A stretch of 64,000 bases of DNA from an uncultured Blautia sp. (GCA_900539525.1 UQCM01000004.1:12502-76501); one strand, 5' to 3'; positions 1 to 9,220 are shown, counted from the first letter of the stretch. Translations and numbers: made by a program. Notes: generated from the letters alone by a model not told the origin.

Positions 1-461
1 TCCGTTACGATCCAGTACTCATCTCCCCTTCTGCGGCAGCTCAGATCAAGAACCAGGCGTTCTCTTCCCACCGCACTTTTCATTTTCTCCAGATTCCTGT
101 AGTTCAGGATACCGTCAGAAAAGACAAAGCTCGTGACGATCACGTGGGAAGCGCCCGCCTCCAGATACTCAGAAGCATTTCCGTCATGGATGCCTCCTCC
201 CACCTGCATACCGCCCGGATAAGCTCTCAGAGCTGCCACAGCCTGTGCTCTCGTCGCTTCATAGTAAGGAGATGTGGCAGGATTCAGCAGGATAATGTGT
301 CCTCCCCGTATCCCGTCCCGTCTGTAAAAATCCGCATAATATGGCGCATCCTGTACGGACACAAAATTTTCCGCCGCCGTGTCTCCCTGATCCGCCAGCG
401 TTCCCCCCACGATCTGCTTCACTTTTCCGTTATGTATATCAATGCATGGTCGAAATCTCAT
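1..461 (-). CDS. hisA: HisA, eukaryotic/HIS6-type ProFAR isomerase (3' end outside window)
   Basis: Isomerises ProFAR to PRFAR in histidine biosynthesis, in the cytosol. The first 153 codons are present and the C-terminal part lies beyond base 1. The translation starts MRFRPCIDIHNGKVKQIVGG, with the catalytic Asp in CIDIHNGKVKQ. It continues with MQVGGGIHDGN and LVLDLSCRR, which is the signature of the fungal/plant HIS6 type rather than ordinary bacterial HisA. The ATG at 459-461 follows a GGAGGAAGAG ribosome site. No other his gene is visible. A TATAAT promoter lies about 190 bases upstream, with a 37-bp tandem repeat in the leader. Family membership is strong from motifs; the missing end prevents a length check. 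Confidence 0.88.
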   Translation of the reverse strand, partial: MRFRPCIDIHNGKVKQIVGGTLADQGDTAAENFVSVQDAPYYADFYRRDGIRGGHIILLNPATSPYYEATRAQAVAALRAYPGGMQVGGGIHDGNASEYLEAGASHVIVTSFVFSDGILNYRNLEKMKSAVGRERLVLDLSCRRRGDEYWIVT

Positions 462-525
462 CTTTCCTCTTCCTCCAAAATCATTTTCTGATCCATTACA
501 CATCTGACAGCTGTTCAGCGCCGGG

Positions 526-625
526 CATACACTCCGCAGCTGGCACATCAGGCGCAGCATGACATACACTCCGCAGCTGGTACATCAGGCGCAGCATGAC
601 ACACACCTCGCAGCAGGTATATCTG
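526..625. repeat. 37-bp tandem repeat (two full copies plus a decayed third) in the hisA leader
   Basis: Two 37-bp units lie at 526-562 and 563-599. They differ at a single base (ggcacatc versus ggtacatc). A diverged partial third unit runs to about 625. The array lies between the hisA promoter and its start codon, so it should be transcribed. No leader peptide rich in His codons was found in it. Confidence 0.85.
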
Positions 626-654
626 AACATTTCTGTACAGTTATCGTTTTTCTG

Positions 655-684
655 ATTATACAGGATATCCGTGTAAAATAGCAA
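655..684 (-). promoter_or_regulatory. Probable sigma-A promoter for hisA
   Basis: On the minus strand TTGCTA (679-684) and TATAAT (655-660) are separated by 18 bases. The predicted transcript has a leader of about 190 nt that contains the 37-bp repeats. Confidence 0.5.
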
Positions 685-739
685 CCCGGGCAGAATTTTT
701 TTCCACGGCTAATATGATGGCATATCACAGGCATGCGAA

Positions 740-776
740 ACAACAACCCGGGCAGAAATTTTTCTGTCCGGGCATA
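740..776. terminator. Palindrome CCCGGGCAGAAA/TTTCTGTCCGGG
   Basis: A roughly 12-bp stem (748-773) with a two-base loop, between the lipoprotein gene and the hisA promoter. A second partial copy of the motif caacccgggcagaa followed by a T run lies at 681-701. This may end leftward transcription from the lipoprotein gene. The T run lies inside the stem rather than after it, so terminator activity is uncertain. Confidence 0.35.
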
Positions 777-785
777 CATGTTGCG

Positions 786-835
786 GTAACTATTCAGAGT
801 CCATTCGCAAAATCGCCTCTTCGAGGCTTTCCTTT
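786..835. repeat. R1 palindromic repeat, right-end copy
   Basis: The sequence gtaactattcagagtccatt, then cgcaaaat and the small hairpin GCCTC-ttc-GAGGC, matches the right end of the complete R1 element at 47685-47836. It directly follows the stop codon of the lipoprotein gene. Read leftward, the GCCTC hairpin is followed by GATTTT and could serve as a weak terminator. Confidence 0.7.
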
Positions 836-1290
836 TATTTTGCTCTGTTTGTCTCTGTTGCACTGTTTGTATCATTGGTGCCATTTGCATTGTTTCTTCT
901 GTTTGTATTGTTATCCGTATTGTTTCCGTCCAGGTCATCTGCGATATCATTTACACCATTGCGGATATCATCGCCGATTTCATCTACGACACCTTCTCCG
1001 TTTCTCGTTCCTGTGGTTGCATCATTGACCCTGTTGGTGTCGCCGGTTGTCTCTGTGGCAGGGTTTGTTTCTGTCGTATTTTCCGTGGTGCGGTTTGTTT
1101 CCGTCGTGGTGGTGTTTTCCGTGGTTCTGCCTGTCTCTGTTGCCTTGTTATTCTCGGTAGCTTTGTTCGTCTCTGTTGCCTGTGTGTTCTCTGTCGTCTG
1201 TGTAGTGTTTCGATTTGTTCCGCAGGCTGCAAGCCCCATGACGCAAAGAGTCAGTGTCATACATAAAACAACTTTTTTCAACTGTTTCAT
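835..1290 (-). CDS. Thr/Asn-rich low-complexity lipoprotein
   Basis: A predicted 151-aa exported lipoprotein of unknown function. The N-terminus is a lipoprotein signal: MKQLKK, a hydrophobic stretch, then the lipobox LAAC with Cys near residue 23. The mature part is almost entirely short degenerate repeats of the type TETN(K/R)(A/T)TE(N/T). A less repetitive segment follows (GVVDEIGDDIRNGVNDIADD), then another Asn/Thr-rich tail. Such stretches look like a flexible spacer tethered to the membrane; no enzymatic domain is visible. The ATG at 1288-1290 was chosen over an upstream in-frame start because GGAGAATATTT precedes it and the signal peptide starts there. It stands alone between R1 and the spoVAF-like gene. 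Confidence 0.72.
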   Translation of the reverse strand: MKQLKKVVLCMTLTLCVMGLAACGTNRNTTQTTENTQATETNKATENNKATETGRTTENTTTTETNRTTENTTETNPATETTGDTNRVNDATTGTRNGEGVVDEIGDDIRNGVNDIADDLDGNNTDNNTNRRNNANGTNDTNSATETNRAK

Positions 1291-1376
1291 AAATATTCTC
1301 CTTTTCAAAAATGTTTTCTTCCCTAATATGCCCTTCTTTTTCAATGTTATTCGTAATAGTAATTTACTGGTTACTG

Positions 1377-2795
1377 TCAGGCTCCGTCACGAAAGGAAAT
1401 GCGCTTTCGGAAGATTCTTCGCGCAAGCTGTTTTCCATTAAATGGAATCAAAGGATAAAGATAGCTCTTTCCGGATATGGTCCGGTTCGTTCCAATAGAC
1501 AGCAAAGTGATGAGGATTCCTGCAAGGAATCCATACCAGTCAAAAGCGGCTGTCAGAATCAGTAAAAGAATACGCATGAATTTCAGGGCATATCCCAGTT
1601 CATAGCTTGACTGCGTATAGTTGGCAATTGCCACAAATGCCATATAAAGCATCGTCTCTGAATTAAACCACCCGGAATTCACAGCAAATTCTCCCAGCAC
1701 CAGGGCAGCGATCACACTCAGTGGCGTGGTAAGCATATTCGGGGTATTGATCGCCGCCAGCTTAAGTCCGTCGATTCCGATCTCCAGGATCAGCAGCTGA
1801 TAAACCAGAGGGATATTTACATCACCTTCTATTTTGATAAAGTCAAATGCCGGTGGAATCCACTGAGGATTCTGCATCAGCAGGATCCACAGCGGTGTCA
1901 GCACCAGTGTCAGGACACCGATAAACAGACGGGTAAGCCTCAGATAGGTTCCTGTTACCGGTGGAAAATAGAAATCATCTGCCTCTTCGGTAATATCAAA
2001 AATAGATACCGGGAGAATAACAGCTGCCGGAGAATTATCCACCAGCACAGCAATCTTTCCTTCCAGGACACTCGCTGCCGCCGCATCCGGCCGTTCGGAA
2101 TATTTTACCTTTGGGAAGGGATTGTACCATTTTCTGCGGTACAGGCACTCTACCAGACTTTCCTGGTTCATCGTCAGTGCATCAACCTTCAGATTCCGGA
2201 TCCTGGAGCGGATATCCTCCAGAAATTTCCGGTCCACCCGGTCATCCATATAGCAGAGTACAATGTCTGTTCTGGAACTGCTCCCCGCCTGCTGCATTTC
2301 CATCACAAGTGACGGGTTTCGGATGCGTCTCCGGATCAGTGCCGTGTTAAATACCACCGTCTCTACGAATCCATCCTTGGATCCCCGGAGGACCTTATCC
2401 TTTTCCGGCTCTGCCACGCTTCGCATCGGATACGTCCTGCAGTCGATCGCAAAACATTTATCATATCCGTCAATAAACAGGCAAAGCACACCGGAAAGGA
2501 TATTGGTTTCAATTTCCGACCGGTCTGAAAGCAGTTCCACCTCCACATAGGGCATGGCATCCCTGGAAAGCCCGCTGCTGTCCTCCGGCAGATCCTCCGG
2601 TGTAACAGAATAGAAAAATTCCATCAGCTTTTCCATAATGTCATCCTTAATAAATCCGTCAATAAAATAGAAACATGCCTGACGGTCAGCCACCACCGTT
2701 GTCCGGCAAATGATATCAAAACTCTTACGAATTCCCAGTTTCTCATGAAAGTATTCCATATTTCCCGCCAGATCTGTTGTAATTTTCTGCTTCAT
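1377..2795 (-). CDS. GerA-family spore germination protein, SpoVAF-like
   Basis: A 472-aa membrane protein of the GerA/SpoVAF family, which sits in the inner spore membrane and takes part in germination. The N-terminal half is soluble (residues 1-290), with the family stretch around ETNILSGVLCLFIDGYDK and TVVFNTALIRRRI. From about residue 300 there are several hydrophobic segments, including the family motif near IEIGIDGLKLAAINTPNML. Length and architecture fit SpoVAF better than a GerAA nutrient receptor, and no GerAB or GerAC partner lies beside it. The ATG follows AAAGGAGAGCAGT. A sequence matching the forespore sigma-F/G consensus lies upstream, consistent with forespore expression. No other spoVA genes are adjacent. 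Confidence 0.85.
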   Translation of the reverse strand: MKQKITTDLAGNMEYFHEKLGIRKSFDIICRTTVVADRQACFYFIDGFIKDDIMEKLMEFFYSVTPEDLPEDSSGLSRDAMPYVEVELLSDRSEIETNILSGVLCLFIDGYDKCFAIDCRTYPMRSVAEPEKDKVLRGSKDGFVETVVFNTALIRRRIRNPSLVMEMQQAGSSSRTDIVLCYMDDRVDRKFLEDIRSRIRNLKVDALTMNQESLVECLYRRKWYNPFPKVKYSERPDAAAASVLEGKIAVLVDNSPAAVILPVSIFDITEEADDFYFPPVTGTYLRLTRLFIGVLTLVLTPLWILLMQNPQWIPPAFDFIKIEGDVNIPLVYQLLILEIGIDGLKLAAINTPNMLTTPLSVIAALVLGEFAVNSGWFNSETMLYMAFVAIANYTQSSYELGYALKFMRILLLILTAAFDWYGFLAGILITLLSIGTNRTISGKSYLYPLIPFNGKQLARRIFRKRISFRDGA

Positions 2796-2827
2796 ACTGC
2801 TCTCCTTTACACAGAATTCTCCTGTAT

Positions 2828-2856
2828 ATTCTTTCCTGTCTTTTGCTTATTTATGC
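2828..2856 (-). promoter_or_regulatory. Candidate forespore (sigma-F/G) promoter of the spoVAF-like gene
   Basis: On the minus strand GCATA (2852-2856), 15 bases, then GGAAAGAAT (2828-2836). This matches the consensus GYWTA-N15-GGNNANANT recalled for forespore sigma factors. It lies about 33 bases before the start codon of a spore gene. Confidence 0.5.
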
Positions 2857-2998
2857 AATATCTGTCTGCCAGATCTCCCTTTTCTTTACCATCCAGGTGC
2901 GCTCTTGCGTACTTGCTGCGAGGTTTGCATCATGCTTTGCATGACATAGCACTTTTATGTTTCATTTTGTTGCATTTCAAGTTTCGTCACATCATCCT

Positions 2999-3007
2999 TG
3001 CTATAAT
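2999..3007 (+). promoter_or_regulatory. Extended -10 promoter before the XRE regulator
   Basis: TGcTATAAT (2999-3007) is an extended -10 element; no good -35 was found. It lies 147 bases before the chosen ATG. Apart from this and the sporulation promoter, the gap 2796-3153 shows nothing recognisable. Confidence 0.4.
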
Positions 3008-3153
3008 CGGAACATAACTGTTCAGGACACCGGCAGAACAAATTCATCTGTTTTCATGCACTCATGAAGCGGATATTCTCCGGGACCTGGCACTGTACAA
3101 ACAGCAAAGCGTTGATTCCGTTCAGTAAAAGGGAATCTGCAGGAGGTACCGTA

Positions 3154-3546
3154 ATGGGATACACGGGGCTTGGAAAACGCCTGAAAGAATTGCGAGAAAA
3201 TCATCAGTATACACAGCGATATGTCAGTTATAAAGTGAATATTGAGCGGCCTTCCTATTCCAATTATGAGCTCGGAAAACGCACTCCTCCGCTGGAATTG
3301 ATCATTCAGCTGGCAGATTTTTATCACGTCTCTCTCGATTACCTGCTTCGAAGTCCTGATTCTTCACCCGGACAAAACGGTGAGAAGATCAGAATCAAAT
3401 CTCCTGATAAGAATGAGCAATATCTTCTCACACTATTCCGCCTCCTTTCCGAAAAAGAAAAACGTGACGTTCTGAAATACCTGGAAAAAAAGTCCGGAAA
3501 ATCAGATTCTAAACACAGAGAAACAGAGCAGTTATCCCGATCATAG
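3154..3546 (+). CDS. XRE-family HTH transcriptional regulator
   Basis: A 130-aa DNA-binding protein. Residues 5-62 form a Cro/C1-type helix-turn-helix (GLGKRLKELRENHQYTQRYV, then SNYELGKRTPPLELIIQLADFY), followed by SLDYLLRSP. The C-terminal 60 residues are charged and probably help dimerisation. The ATG at 3154 has AGGAGG seven bases before it; the in-frame extension upstream has no ribosome site. It faces the GH84 gene tail-to-tail and the two share a terminator. Its target is unknown. Small XRE proteins of this kind often act on their own promoter, but no operator was recognised. Confidence 0.85.
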   Translation: MGYTGLGKRLKELRENHQYTQRYVSYKVNIERPSYSNYELGKRTPPLELIIQLADFYHVSLDYLLRSPDSSPGQNGEKIRIKSPDKNEQYLLTLFRLLSEKEKRDVLKYLEKKSGKSDSKHRETEQLSRS

Positions 3547-3567
3547 GATATCCGCTCTGTTTCTTTT
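3521..3567. terminator. Bidirectional terminator between the XRE gene and the GH84 gene
   Basis: AACAGAGC and GCTCTGTT pair around an inner TATCC/GGATA stem. The hairpin is followed by a T-rich run on the plus strand and preceded by A-rich sequence for the opposite direction. The stem overlaps the last codons and stop of the XRE gene. Confidence 0.7.
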
Positions 3568-3604
3568 CTGTCAGATAACAGCTGTGTATCTGTCAGTCAA
3601 TCTT

Positions 3605-6600
3605 TTACTTTGTGATTTTTACCGTCTTGCTCTGTCCCTTCTTAGCCAGAAGTTTCTTATAGGCTTTGAGCTTTGCAGCCGGAACCTTAATGACTGCTTT
3701 CTTGCTGATACCTTTGAAAGCACTCTTTCCAACCTTCTTAAGAGATGTACTCTTAATGCGGACAGATGTCAGCTTCTTACATCCGCTGAATGCTTTACCG
3801 TCAATCTGTTTTAAGCTCTTGCTGTTTACCGTTACCTTCTTCAGACTCGTACAATTTGCAAACGCATTTGCTCCGATGACTGTCACATTCTTGCCGATCG
3901 TCACACTTCTGAGCTTCTTATGATTCTTAAATGCGGAGGCTGCGATGGAGGTAACCTTATAGTTCTTTCCTTCGATGTTCACCTGATCCGGAATCTTAAC
4001 TGATGTAAGCTTATTATTCGTAGTATTCACTGCTTCCACCGTCTGTCCGGAAACGCTGGTCACTTTATAGTTTACCTTGTTTTTCTCATAAACCTTTCCC
4101 GGAATCGGTGCCGGCGTATTATTGCCCGGCTGTTCAGGCTGCGGAGTCGGCTTAGATGGATCCTTATCTGACGGTTTCTGATTGCCCGGATCCTGATTGC
4201 CCGGATCCTGATTGCCCGGATCCTGATTACCTGGATCCTGATTGCCCGGATCCTGATTGCCTGGATCCTGATTCGTCGGATCTGCCGGCTTCAGTGCTCT
4301 CACAGCTGCATCCAGATCCATCTTTACCTTTTCGATATCCGATGCCTTCAGATTTCCCTGCGTAAGTGCTGCATTCGCTGCTGCCAGTGCCGTCACATAG
4401 GCCTGATAGCTGTCCTCTGTATATGCAGATGCATCTTTGATACTTCCTGCCAGACCGCTGATCAGCTCACGCAGTGCTTCTTTCTGCGCATCTGCTGCTG
4501 CATCCAGATCTTTCAGGGCTTTCACAGCTGCTTCCAGATCTGTCTTTGCCTTTTCGATATCCGCTGCTTCCGGATCAGCTTTACTCAATACTTCCTGCGC
4601 TGCTTCCAGTGCTGCCACATAGGCCTGATAAAGTTCTGCCGGGTATGCAGATGCATCCTTGATGCTTCCCTCTAACCCATCAATGAAATCCTGCAGACTA
4701 TTCTTCGATTCATCCTTCTCTTTCAGGCCCCTCACTGCTGCTTCCAGGTCTGCCTTTGCCTTTTCGATATCTGCTGCCTTCAGATTTCCCTGCGTAAGTG
4801 CTGCATTCGCTGCTGCCAGTGCCGCCACATAGGCCTGATAGCTGTCTTCCGTATATGCAGATGCATCCTTGATATCCAGCCCGTTTATCAGCTCCTGCAG
4901 CTTCTCTTTGGCTGCATCCAGATCCTTCAGCGGTTTTGCCGCCGTATCCAGATTTTCCAGTGCGTTCTGCAGAGGTGTCGCTTTCGGCTGGCTTCCCTTC
5001 AGGATCATCTCTGCTGCTGCCAGTGCCTGTGCATAGGCCTGATAGCTGTCCTCCGGATATGCGGATGCTTCTTTAATACTGCTCTTCAGGGTCTGGATCA
5101 TTCCCTGCAGCTGTGCGATCTGTTCCTCTGTAGCAGCCGCCGGCTCCAGGATCTCTCTGTCTGTGGTTCCATAGATGTCCCACTCACGGATCCCTACTGC
5201 GTGCCCTGCCGCATTTGCATTCATGCTGCGGAAGAACAGACGGATATAGCGTTTCACAGCCGGTTTCTCAAGTGTGATCGTATTTAGCAGATCACGTGTA
5301 TCGCCATTTTCATTGGTGAGCGTTGCCAGTGTCTCCCATGCCTGTCCATCCTCTGACTGCTGAACGTCATAATCGGTCGCATAAGTCTTCAGATAGAAGC
5401 TTACTGTCATCCGGCTGACAGACACGTTCCTGCCTTCACCCATATCTGCCTGGATCCAGGAGGTCGTGGTCGCTGCTCCGCCCTTGATGGCATTTCCTTC
5501 CCAGCGGGTATTCGTGTCATCATCCACCGCATATTCAACCTTCTGCAGACCGGAACCGGATTCTGTCACTGTACAGATGCTCTTCAGGTTCTGCTCCTGC
5601 GGAGTCGTTGTGATGATCTCATACAATACCGGTGTCGTTCCTGACGGCCAGGTAACTTTAAAGGAAAGTACATCCTTCGATACATCCAGTCCAAACTGTC
5701 TGCTGGCCATATCCAGTTCTCCCAGAGAAACCGTCTCGATCTTCTCTCCGTCATATACCTGTGCAGTTACTCTTGCATTCGTGATGGCAGCACCATCCTG
5801 CAGGAAAATAACGGAATCGATCTTTGTATTCTCTGTCAGCTTATATTCAATATATGCAGTACCATCCGATACCTCTTCTGCTGCAAACACAGTGGAAATA
5901 CTTCCGTCAATGATCTTTTCCAGATCACCTGTGACATTACCTGTGATCGCATGGTTCACCTTTTCTGCTGTCCTGTTAATATCAATGTTACAGAGCTGCA
6001 GAGCTTCCTGTGCATCTGCGGTGATAAGAAGCTTCAGATAACGGACTTCTTTGCCATTCAGATTCTTTGTAATGCGATAGAAGATATTGTCACGGACAGC
6101 ATCGCCGCCTTTATTCGTTACCGTTGCGATATCTTCCCATGTGTTCTGATCCACGGAAACCTGAATCTTCGCATTCTGGAAAGGCTTGTCATCTGTCGTT
6201 GTGATCTGCAGATCATGGATGGCAGTCGTCACACCCAGATCTACCAGGATATAATCATCCTTACTCTGCGCATCTGTCGTCTGTACCGTCGTCGAGGTGT
6301 CACCATCAAACAGGTCTCTCCAGGAGCCCTGCAGACCTGAAAATCCGGAAACACTGAGTGACGGACGCATCTGTGCCTCAGCCACGGTTGCTTCAAACTT
6401 GCTTAATGTGATCGACTGTGTACTTTCTGTCCGGTTGACCAGACGCACATAGCGAGCCAGCTCTCCATTCAGCTGAGCCGGTACGGTCTGCCATACTGCT
6501 CCATTTTCAGAATACTCCAGTGTCAGAGCGTCTGTTCCTGATCCCTGGCAGACAACAGATGTAAGCTGTGCCAGTTCCTCCAGCTTGATACCTGCATATT

Positions 6601-9118
6601 CTCCAGGTGCCAGTGAAACATCACCGGCAAGTGTCAGTGCATAGGTCTTATCCTCCACAGATACACTTCCCGTCTGCTCCGTTGTACTTCCGATTGCTTC
6701 ATATGCCGGAATCTCTTCCCAGTCTGCGGAAACCTCACGGACAAAGGTCCAGAAATTATTCTTATGGCTTCCGTTATAAGTTCCTCCAAGCTGCGTAAGG
6801 CGCACGCGCACATAGCGTGCCTTAACATTTAACGCTTTTTCAATCTTATGGATGGAACCCTCTTCCGTGTAATCCTCTACATTTGTCCATGTATTTCCAT
6901 CTTCTGAATATTCCAGACTGAAAAAGTGGAAAATATCATGATGCGTATCATCCTTGCCCTGTACAAACGTTACATTTTTCACCAGAACAGGAGTTCCAAA
7001 ATCAATACCAAAATAATCATTCAGTTTCTGATCTGTCTGAAAGCTTCCATAGGTAGACAGATTACCGTCCATGGCTTTTGTGCTCTCCGCTCCTGCCTCA
7101 ACGGCATTTCCGCCAAACATCCCATAAAATACCGGATTCGGCTCTGCAGAACCGGATCCCATGTACGGAGCCAGCATATCTTTTGCCACTGCTACTGCTC
7201 TCTTAACAAACGGAACCAGATACTTGCTTCCGGCCTTTGCCTTATTGTTTGATCCCTGATAGGTGGGGTAGGTGTCCTGGGTGTCCATCGCCTTGCCTGC
7301 GATACTGAACGCATCCCAGCCGCCCATAACATCACCTTTCTCGAGTGCGATCAGTGCTTCCAGAACCTTTCTGCCTGCTGTTGCCACATCATTCAGTGAT
7401 TTCAGCCATGGATCCAGCTCTGCCACCAGCTCTGTATTTGCGCAGCTGCCACGGAATTCCGTAACTGCATCCGTCATATGCTTAAATTCTGTCATAAGAG
7501 CAGTTACATCTGCATCCCCTTCCAGTGTTGCCCCGCTGTTGATTGCTTCGGTGACCTTATCAAGTGTATCCTTCAGATATTCTGACTCCGGGAAACCTGC
7601 CGGCACACGTCCCGATCCCGGACAGTTTGACACATTCCTGGCAATGGTCAGATATGCGTCGTATACCTCCGGCTGCAGATATTTAAAGGCTTCCTCCCAT
7701 ATGGTATTTGCCTTCTCCAGATAGTTGTTGTTATTCCAGAACAGGCAGCCAAGCTGGTACAGCCCCACCTTGTTTGCCTCGGTAAACCGGGATGGATTCG
7801 ATACCGCACCTGCAAGACCGGTTACTCCATCTCTCGCATAGTGTGTGATGTTTCCGAGATATACGCCTGATGGTCCATGCTCATTTACCGGATAGTTCAG
7901 CCAGAATACCGGTTCATGGTTCGTCTTCTCTCTCAGGAAATTCACGGTATCCTGGGTGATCGGTGAGTTTACATCGTCACCTGTCCAGAAAAGGTCGATG
8001 GAATCATTTAATCCCTTTAACACTTCAAGCTCTGCACCATTACCGCTCCAGGCTCTGTTGTACCCCTGCATACAGTAGGTCAGGTTCTCACACTTCTTCG
8101 GTACAAGGAACTCATTGTCCAGCTTATTGAGGAAGCGCACAACCTCGGAGTGGCTTCCCGCACCGAAGTCATCATTCAGAATTGCAAATTTCCGCACTCC
8201 GGCATCATAAAGCTGCTGGAATTTTGCTACCAGCTTTGTAAAGTTCTGCTCAAATGCTGCATTATAATCGTCCGAGCCAACCGTCATATCTTTCAACCTG
8301 TTAAAGAAATAGGAAATATGTACAGACCAGCCATACTGTACCTTTGTCTCCTTCCCTACTTCTACCAGCTCTGCAATTTTTGCAATATCTTCTGCCGGAT
8401 ACAATACATCATTTTTATGATAACTGTCCGTTTTCGAAGCATAAATATAGGTATTCATCTTCACATCTCTGGCAAACCGCATCAGGCTCTCACGTCCTTC
8501 ATAGTTCCATCCGCCATAGAAGCCTTCGATAAATCCTCTCGTCTTCATCACTGCATAGTCTTCAATCTGGGCATTCAGAAATTTCTCTCCGTTAAAAGAG
8601 GAGAACATCATCTGAAGCGTGGCCAGACCGTAATAAACCGCATCCGTATCCTTACCCAGGATCATGATGGTGCCATCCTTGGCACTTACTACATAAGAAT
8701 CTGTTTTCGTAAACAGTTCAGAATCTGAAAGCTGCACGTGGCTGTCTGCCCAGGTATCTACCACACCATTACTTCCATCGATTCCCAGAAGGATCTGCTG
8801 ACTCTCTGCTACCGTCTGGCTTTCCTTCTCCGTTCTGCCGTAATCCTCCAGGATCTCAGACAGAAAATCCTCTGTATACTGATCGATCCCCGGCTCTGCT
8901 ACGACCTGGACATCCGTTCCAAGTTCAAAGCTTCCTGCCGTGTACGCTGTGTGCTGCGGTACCGGATAGATCGCATATGCATCCTGGGTCGAAGCATATC
9001 CATCCTGCAGCACTTCCTCTGCATTTGCCGGCTTTTCAAATGCAGCTGCCGGCAGAATACTTGAAGCAAGCAGACTGACCGACAGCAAAATGCCGATGAA
9101 TTGTTTTTTTCTTTTCAT
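3605..9118 (-). CDS. Secreted GH84 beta-N-acetylglucosaminidase (NagH/NagJ-like) with CBM32, FIVAR and LRR modules
   Basis: A 1,837-aa exported glycosidase expected to release N-acetylglucosamine from mucin, hyaluronan or other glycans. Signal peptide at 1-27 (ILPAAAF). An N-terminal alpha/beta domain is at about 45-185. The GH84 catalytic barrel is at about 190-490, opening with TRGFIEGFYGG and carrying the acidic pair D316-D317 in LNDDFG. A helical region follows to about 650. Three discoidin/CBM32-like modules lie near 660-800, 918-1053 and 1176-1318. Four FIVAR-type helical repeats (KDASAY..DSYQAY) span about 1336-1608. A (DPGNQ)n linker is at about 1613-1650, and a BspA-like leucine-rich region ends the protein. 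No LPXTG or dockerin motif is visible, so retention at the surface, if any, must use another route. Start ATG after AAAGGAGG. Confidence 0.93.
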   Translation of the reverse strand: MKRKKQFIGILLSVSLLASSILPAAAFEKPANAEEVLQDGYASTQDAYAIYPVPQHTAYTAGSFELGTDVQVVAEPGIDQYTEDFLSEILEDYGRTEKESQTVAESQQILLGIDGSNGVVDTWADSHVQLSDSELFTKTDSYVVSAKDGTIMILGKDTDAVYYGLATLQMMFSSFNGEKFLNAQIEDYAVMKTRGFIEGFYGGWNYEGRESLMRFARDVKMNTYIYASKTDSYHKNDVLYPAEDIAKIAELVEVGKETKVQYGWSVHISYFFNRLKDMTVGSDDYNAAFEQNFTKLVAKFQQLYDAGVRKFAILNDDFGAGSHSEVVRFLNKLDNEFLVPKKCENLTYCMQGYNRAWSGNGAELEVLKGLNDSIDLFWTGDDVNSPITQDTVNFLREKTNHEPVFWLNYPVNEHGPSGVYLGNITHYARDGVTGLAGAVSNPSRFTEANKVGLYQLGCLFWNNNNYLEKANTIWEEAFKYLQPEVYDAYLTIARNVSNCPGSGRVPAGFPESEYLKDTLDKVTEAINSGATLEGDADVTALMTEFKHMTDAVTEFRGSCANTELVAELDPWLKSLNDVATAGRKVLEALIALEKGDVMGGWDAFSIAGKAMDTQDTYPTYQGSNNKAKAGSKYLVPFVKRAVAVAKDMLAPYMGSGSAEPNPVFYGMFGGNAVEAGAESTKAMDGNLSTYGSFQTDQKLNDYFGIDFGTPVLVKNVTFVQGKDDTHHDIFHFFSLEYSEDGNTWTNVEDYTEEGSIHKIEKALNVKARYVRVRLTQLGGTYNGSHKNNFWTFVREVSADWEEIPAYEAIGSTTEQTGSVSVEDKTYALTLAGDVSLAPGEYAGIKLEELAQLTSVVCQGSGTDALTLEYSENGAVWQTVPAQLNGELARYVRLVNRTESTQSITLSKFEATVAEAQMRPSLSVSGFSGLQGSWRDLFDGDTSTTVQTTDAQSKDDYILVDLGVTTAIHDLQITTTDDKPFQNAKIQVSVDQNTWEDIATVTNKGGDAVRDNIFYRITKNLNGKEVRYLKLLITADAQEALQLCNIDINRTAEKVNHAITGNVTGDLEKIIDGSISTVFAAEEVSDGTAYIEYKLTENTKIDSVIFLQDGAAITNARVTAQVYDGEKIETVSLGELDMASRQFGLDVSKDVLSFKVTWPSGTTPVLYEIITTTPQEQNLKSICTVTESGSGLQKVEYAVDDDTNTRWEGNAIKGGAATTTSWIQADMGEGRNVSVSRMTVSFYLKTYATDYDVQQSEDGQAWETLATLTNENGDTRDLLNTITLEKPAVKRYIRLFFRSMNANAAGHAVGIREWDIYGTTDREILEPAAATEEQIAQLQGMIQTLKSSIKEASAYPEDSYQAYAQALAAAEMILKGSQPKATPLQNALENLDTAAKPLKDLDAAKEKLQELINGLDIKDASAYTEDSYQAYVAALAAANAALTQGNLKAADIEKAKADLEAAVRGLKEKDESKNSLQDFIDGLEGSIKDASAYPAELYQAYVAALEAAQEVLSKADPEAADIEKAKTDLEAAVKALKDLDAAADAQKEALRELISGLAGSIKDASAYTEDSYQAYVTALAAANAALTQGNLKASDIEKVKMDLDAAVRALKPADPTNQDPGNQDPGNQDPGNQDPGNQDPGNQDPGNQKPSDKDPSKPTPQPEQPGNNTPAPIPGKVYEKNKVNYKVTSVSGQTVEAVNTTNNKLTSVKIPDQVNIEGKNYKVTSIAASAFKNHKKLRSVTIGKNVTVIGANAFANCTSLKKVTVNSKSLKQIDGKAFSGCKKLTSVRIKSTSLKKVGKSAFKGISKKAVIKVPAAKLKAYKKLLAKKGQSKTVKITK
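4178..4272. repeat. 15-bp tandem repeat encoding the (DPGNQ)n linker
   Basis: Six to seven copies of gattgcccggatcct with third-base variants (gattacctggatcct and others). It encodes a Pro/Gly/Asn/Gln/Asp linker between the FIVAR helices and the C-terminal leucine-rich region. Copy number is expected to vary by slippage. Confidence 0.9.
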
Positions 9119-9220
9119 AAAAACCTCCTTTGTGTAAAATCTTATATTTTATCTTATCATTTTTTTAGAAATTTTGCACTATGAGTTTTTGTCTTTTTGA
9201 GTAAAATTAGTTACTTTTCA

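Noticed and set aside
144..562. Plus-strand frames of 115 and 73 codons at the window start
   Set aside because: They are antisense to the clear hisA coding sequence and its leader.
875..1441. 188-codon plus-strand frame rich in Val/Ser
   Set aside because: It is the shadow of the Thr-rich repeats of the lipoprotein gene on the other strand.
4178..4272. Short regularly spaced repeat that could suggest a CRISPR array
   Set aside because: There are no spacers; it is an in-frame 15-bp coding repeat. No CRISPR or cas gene was found anywhere in the window.
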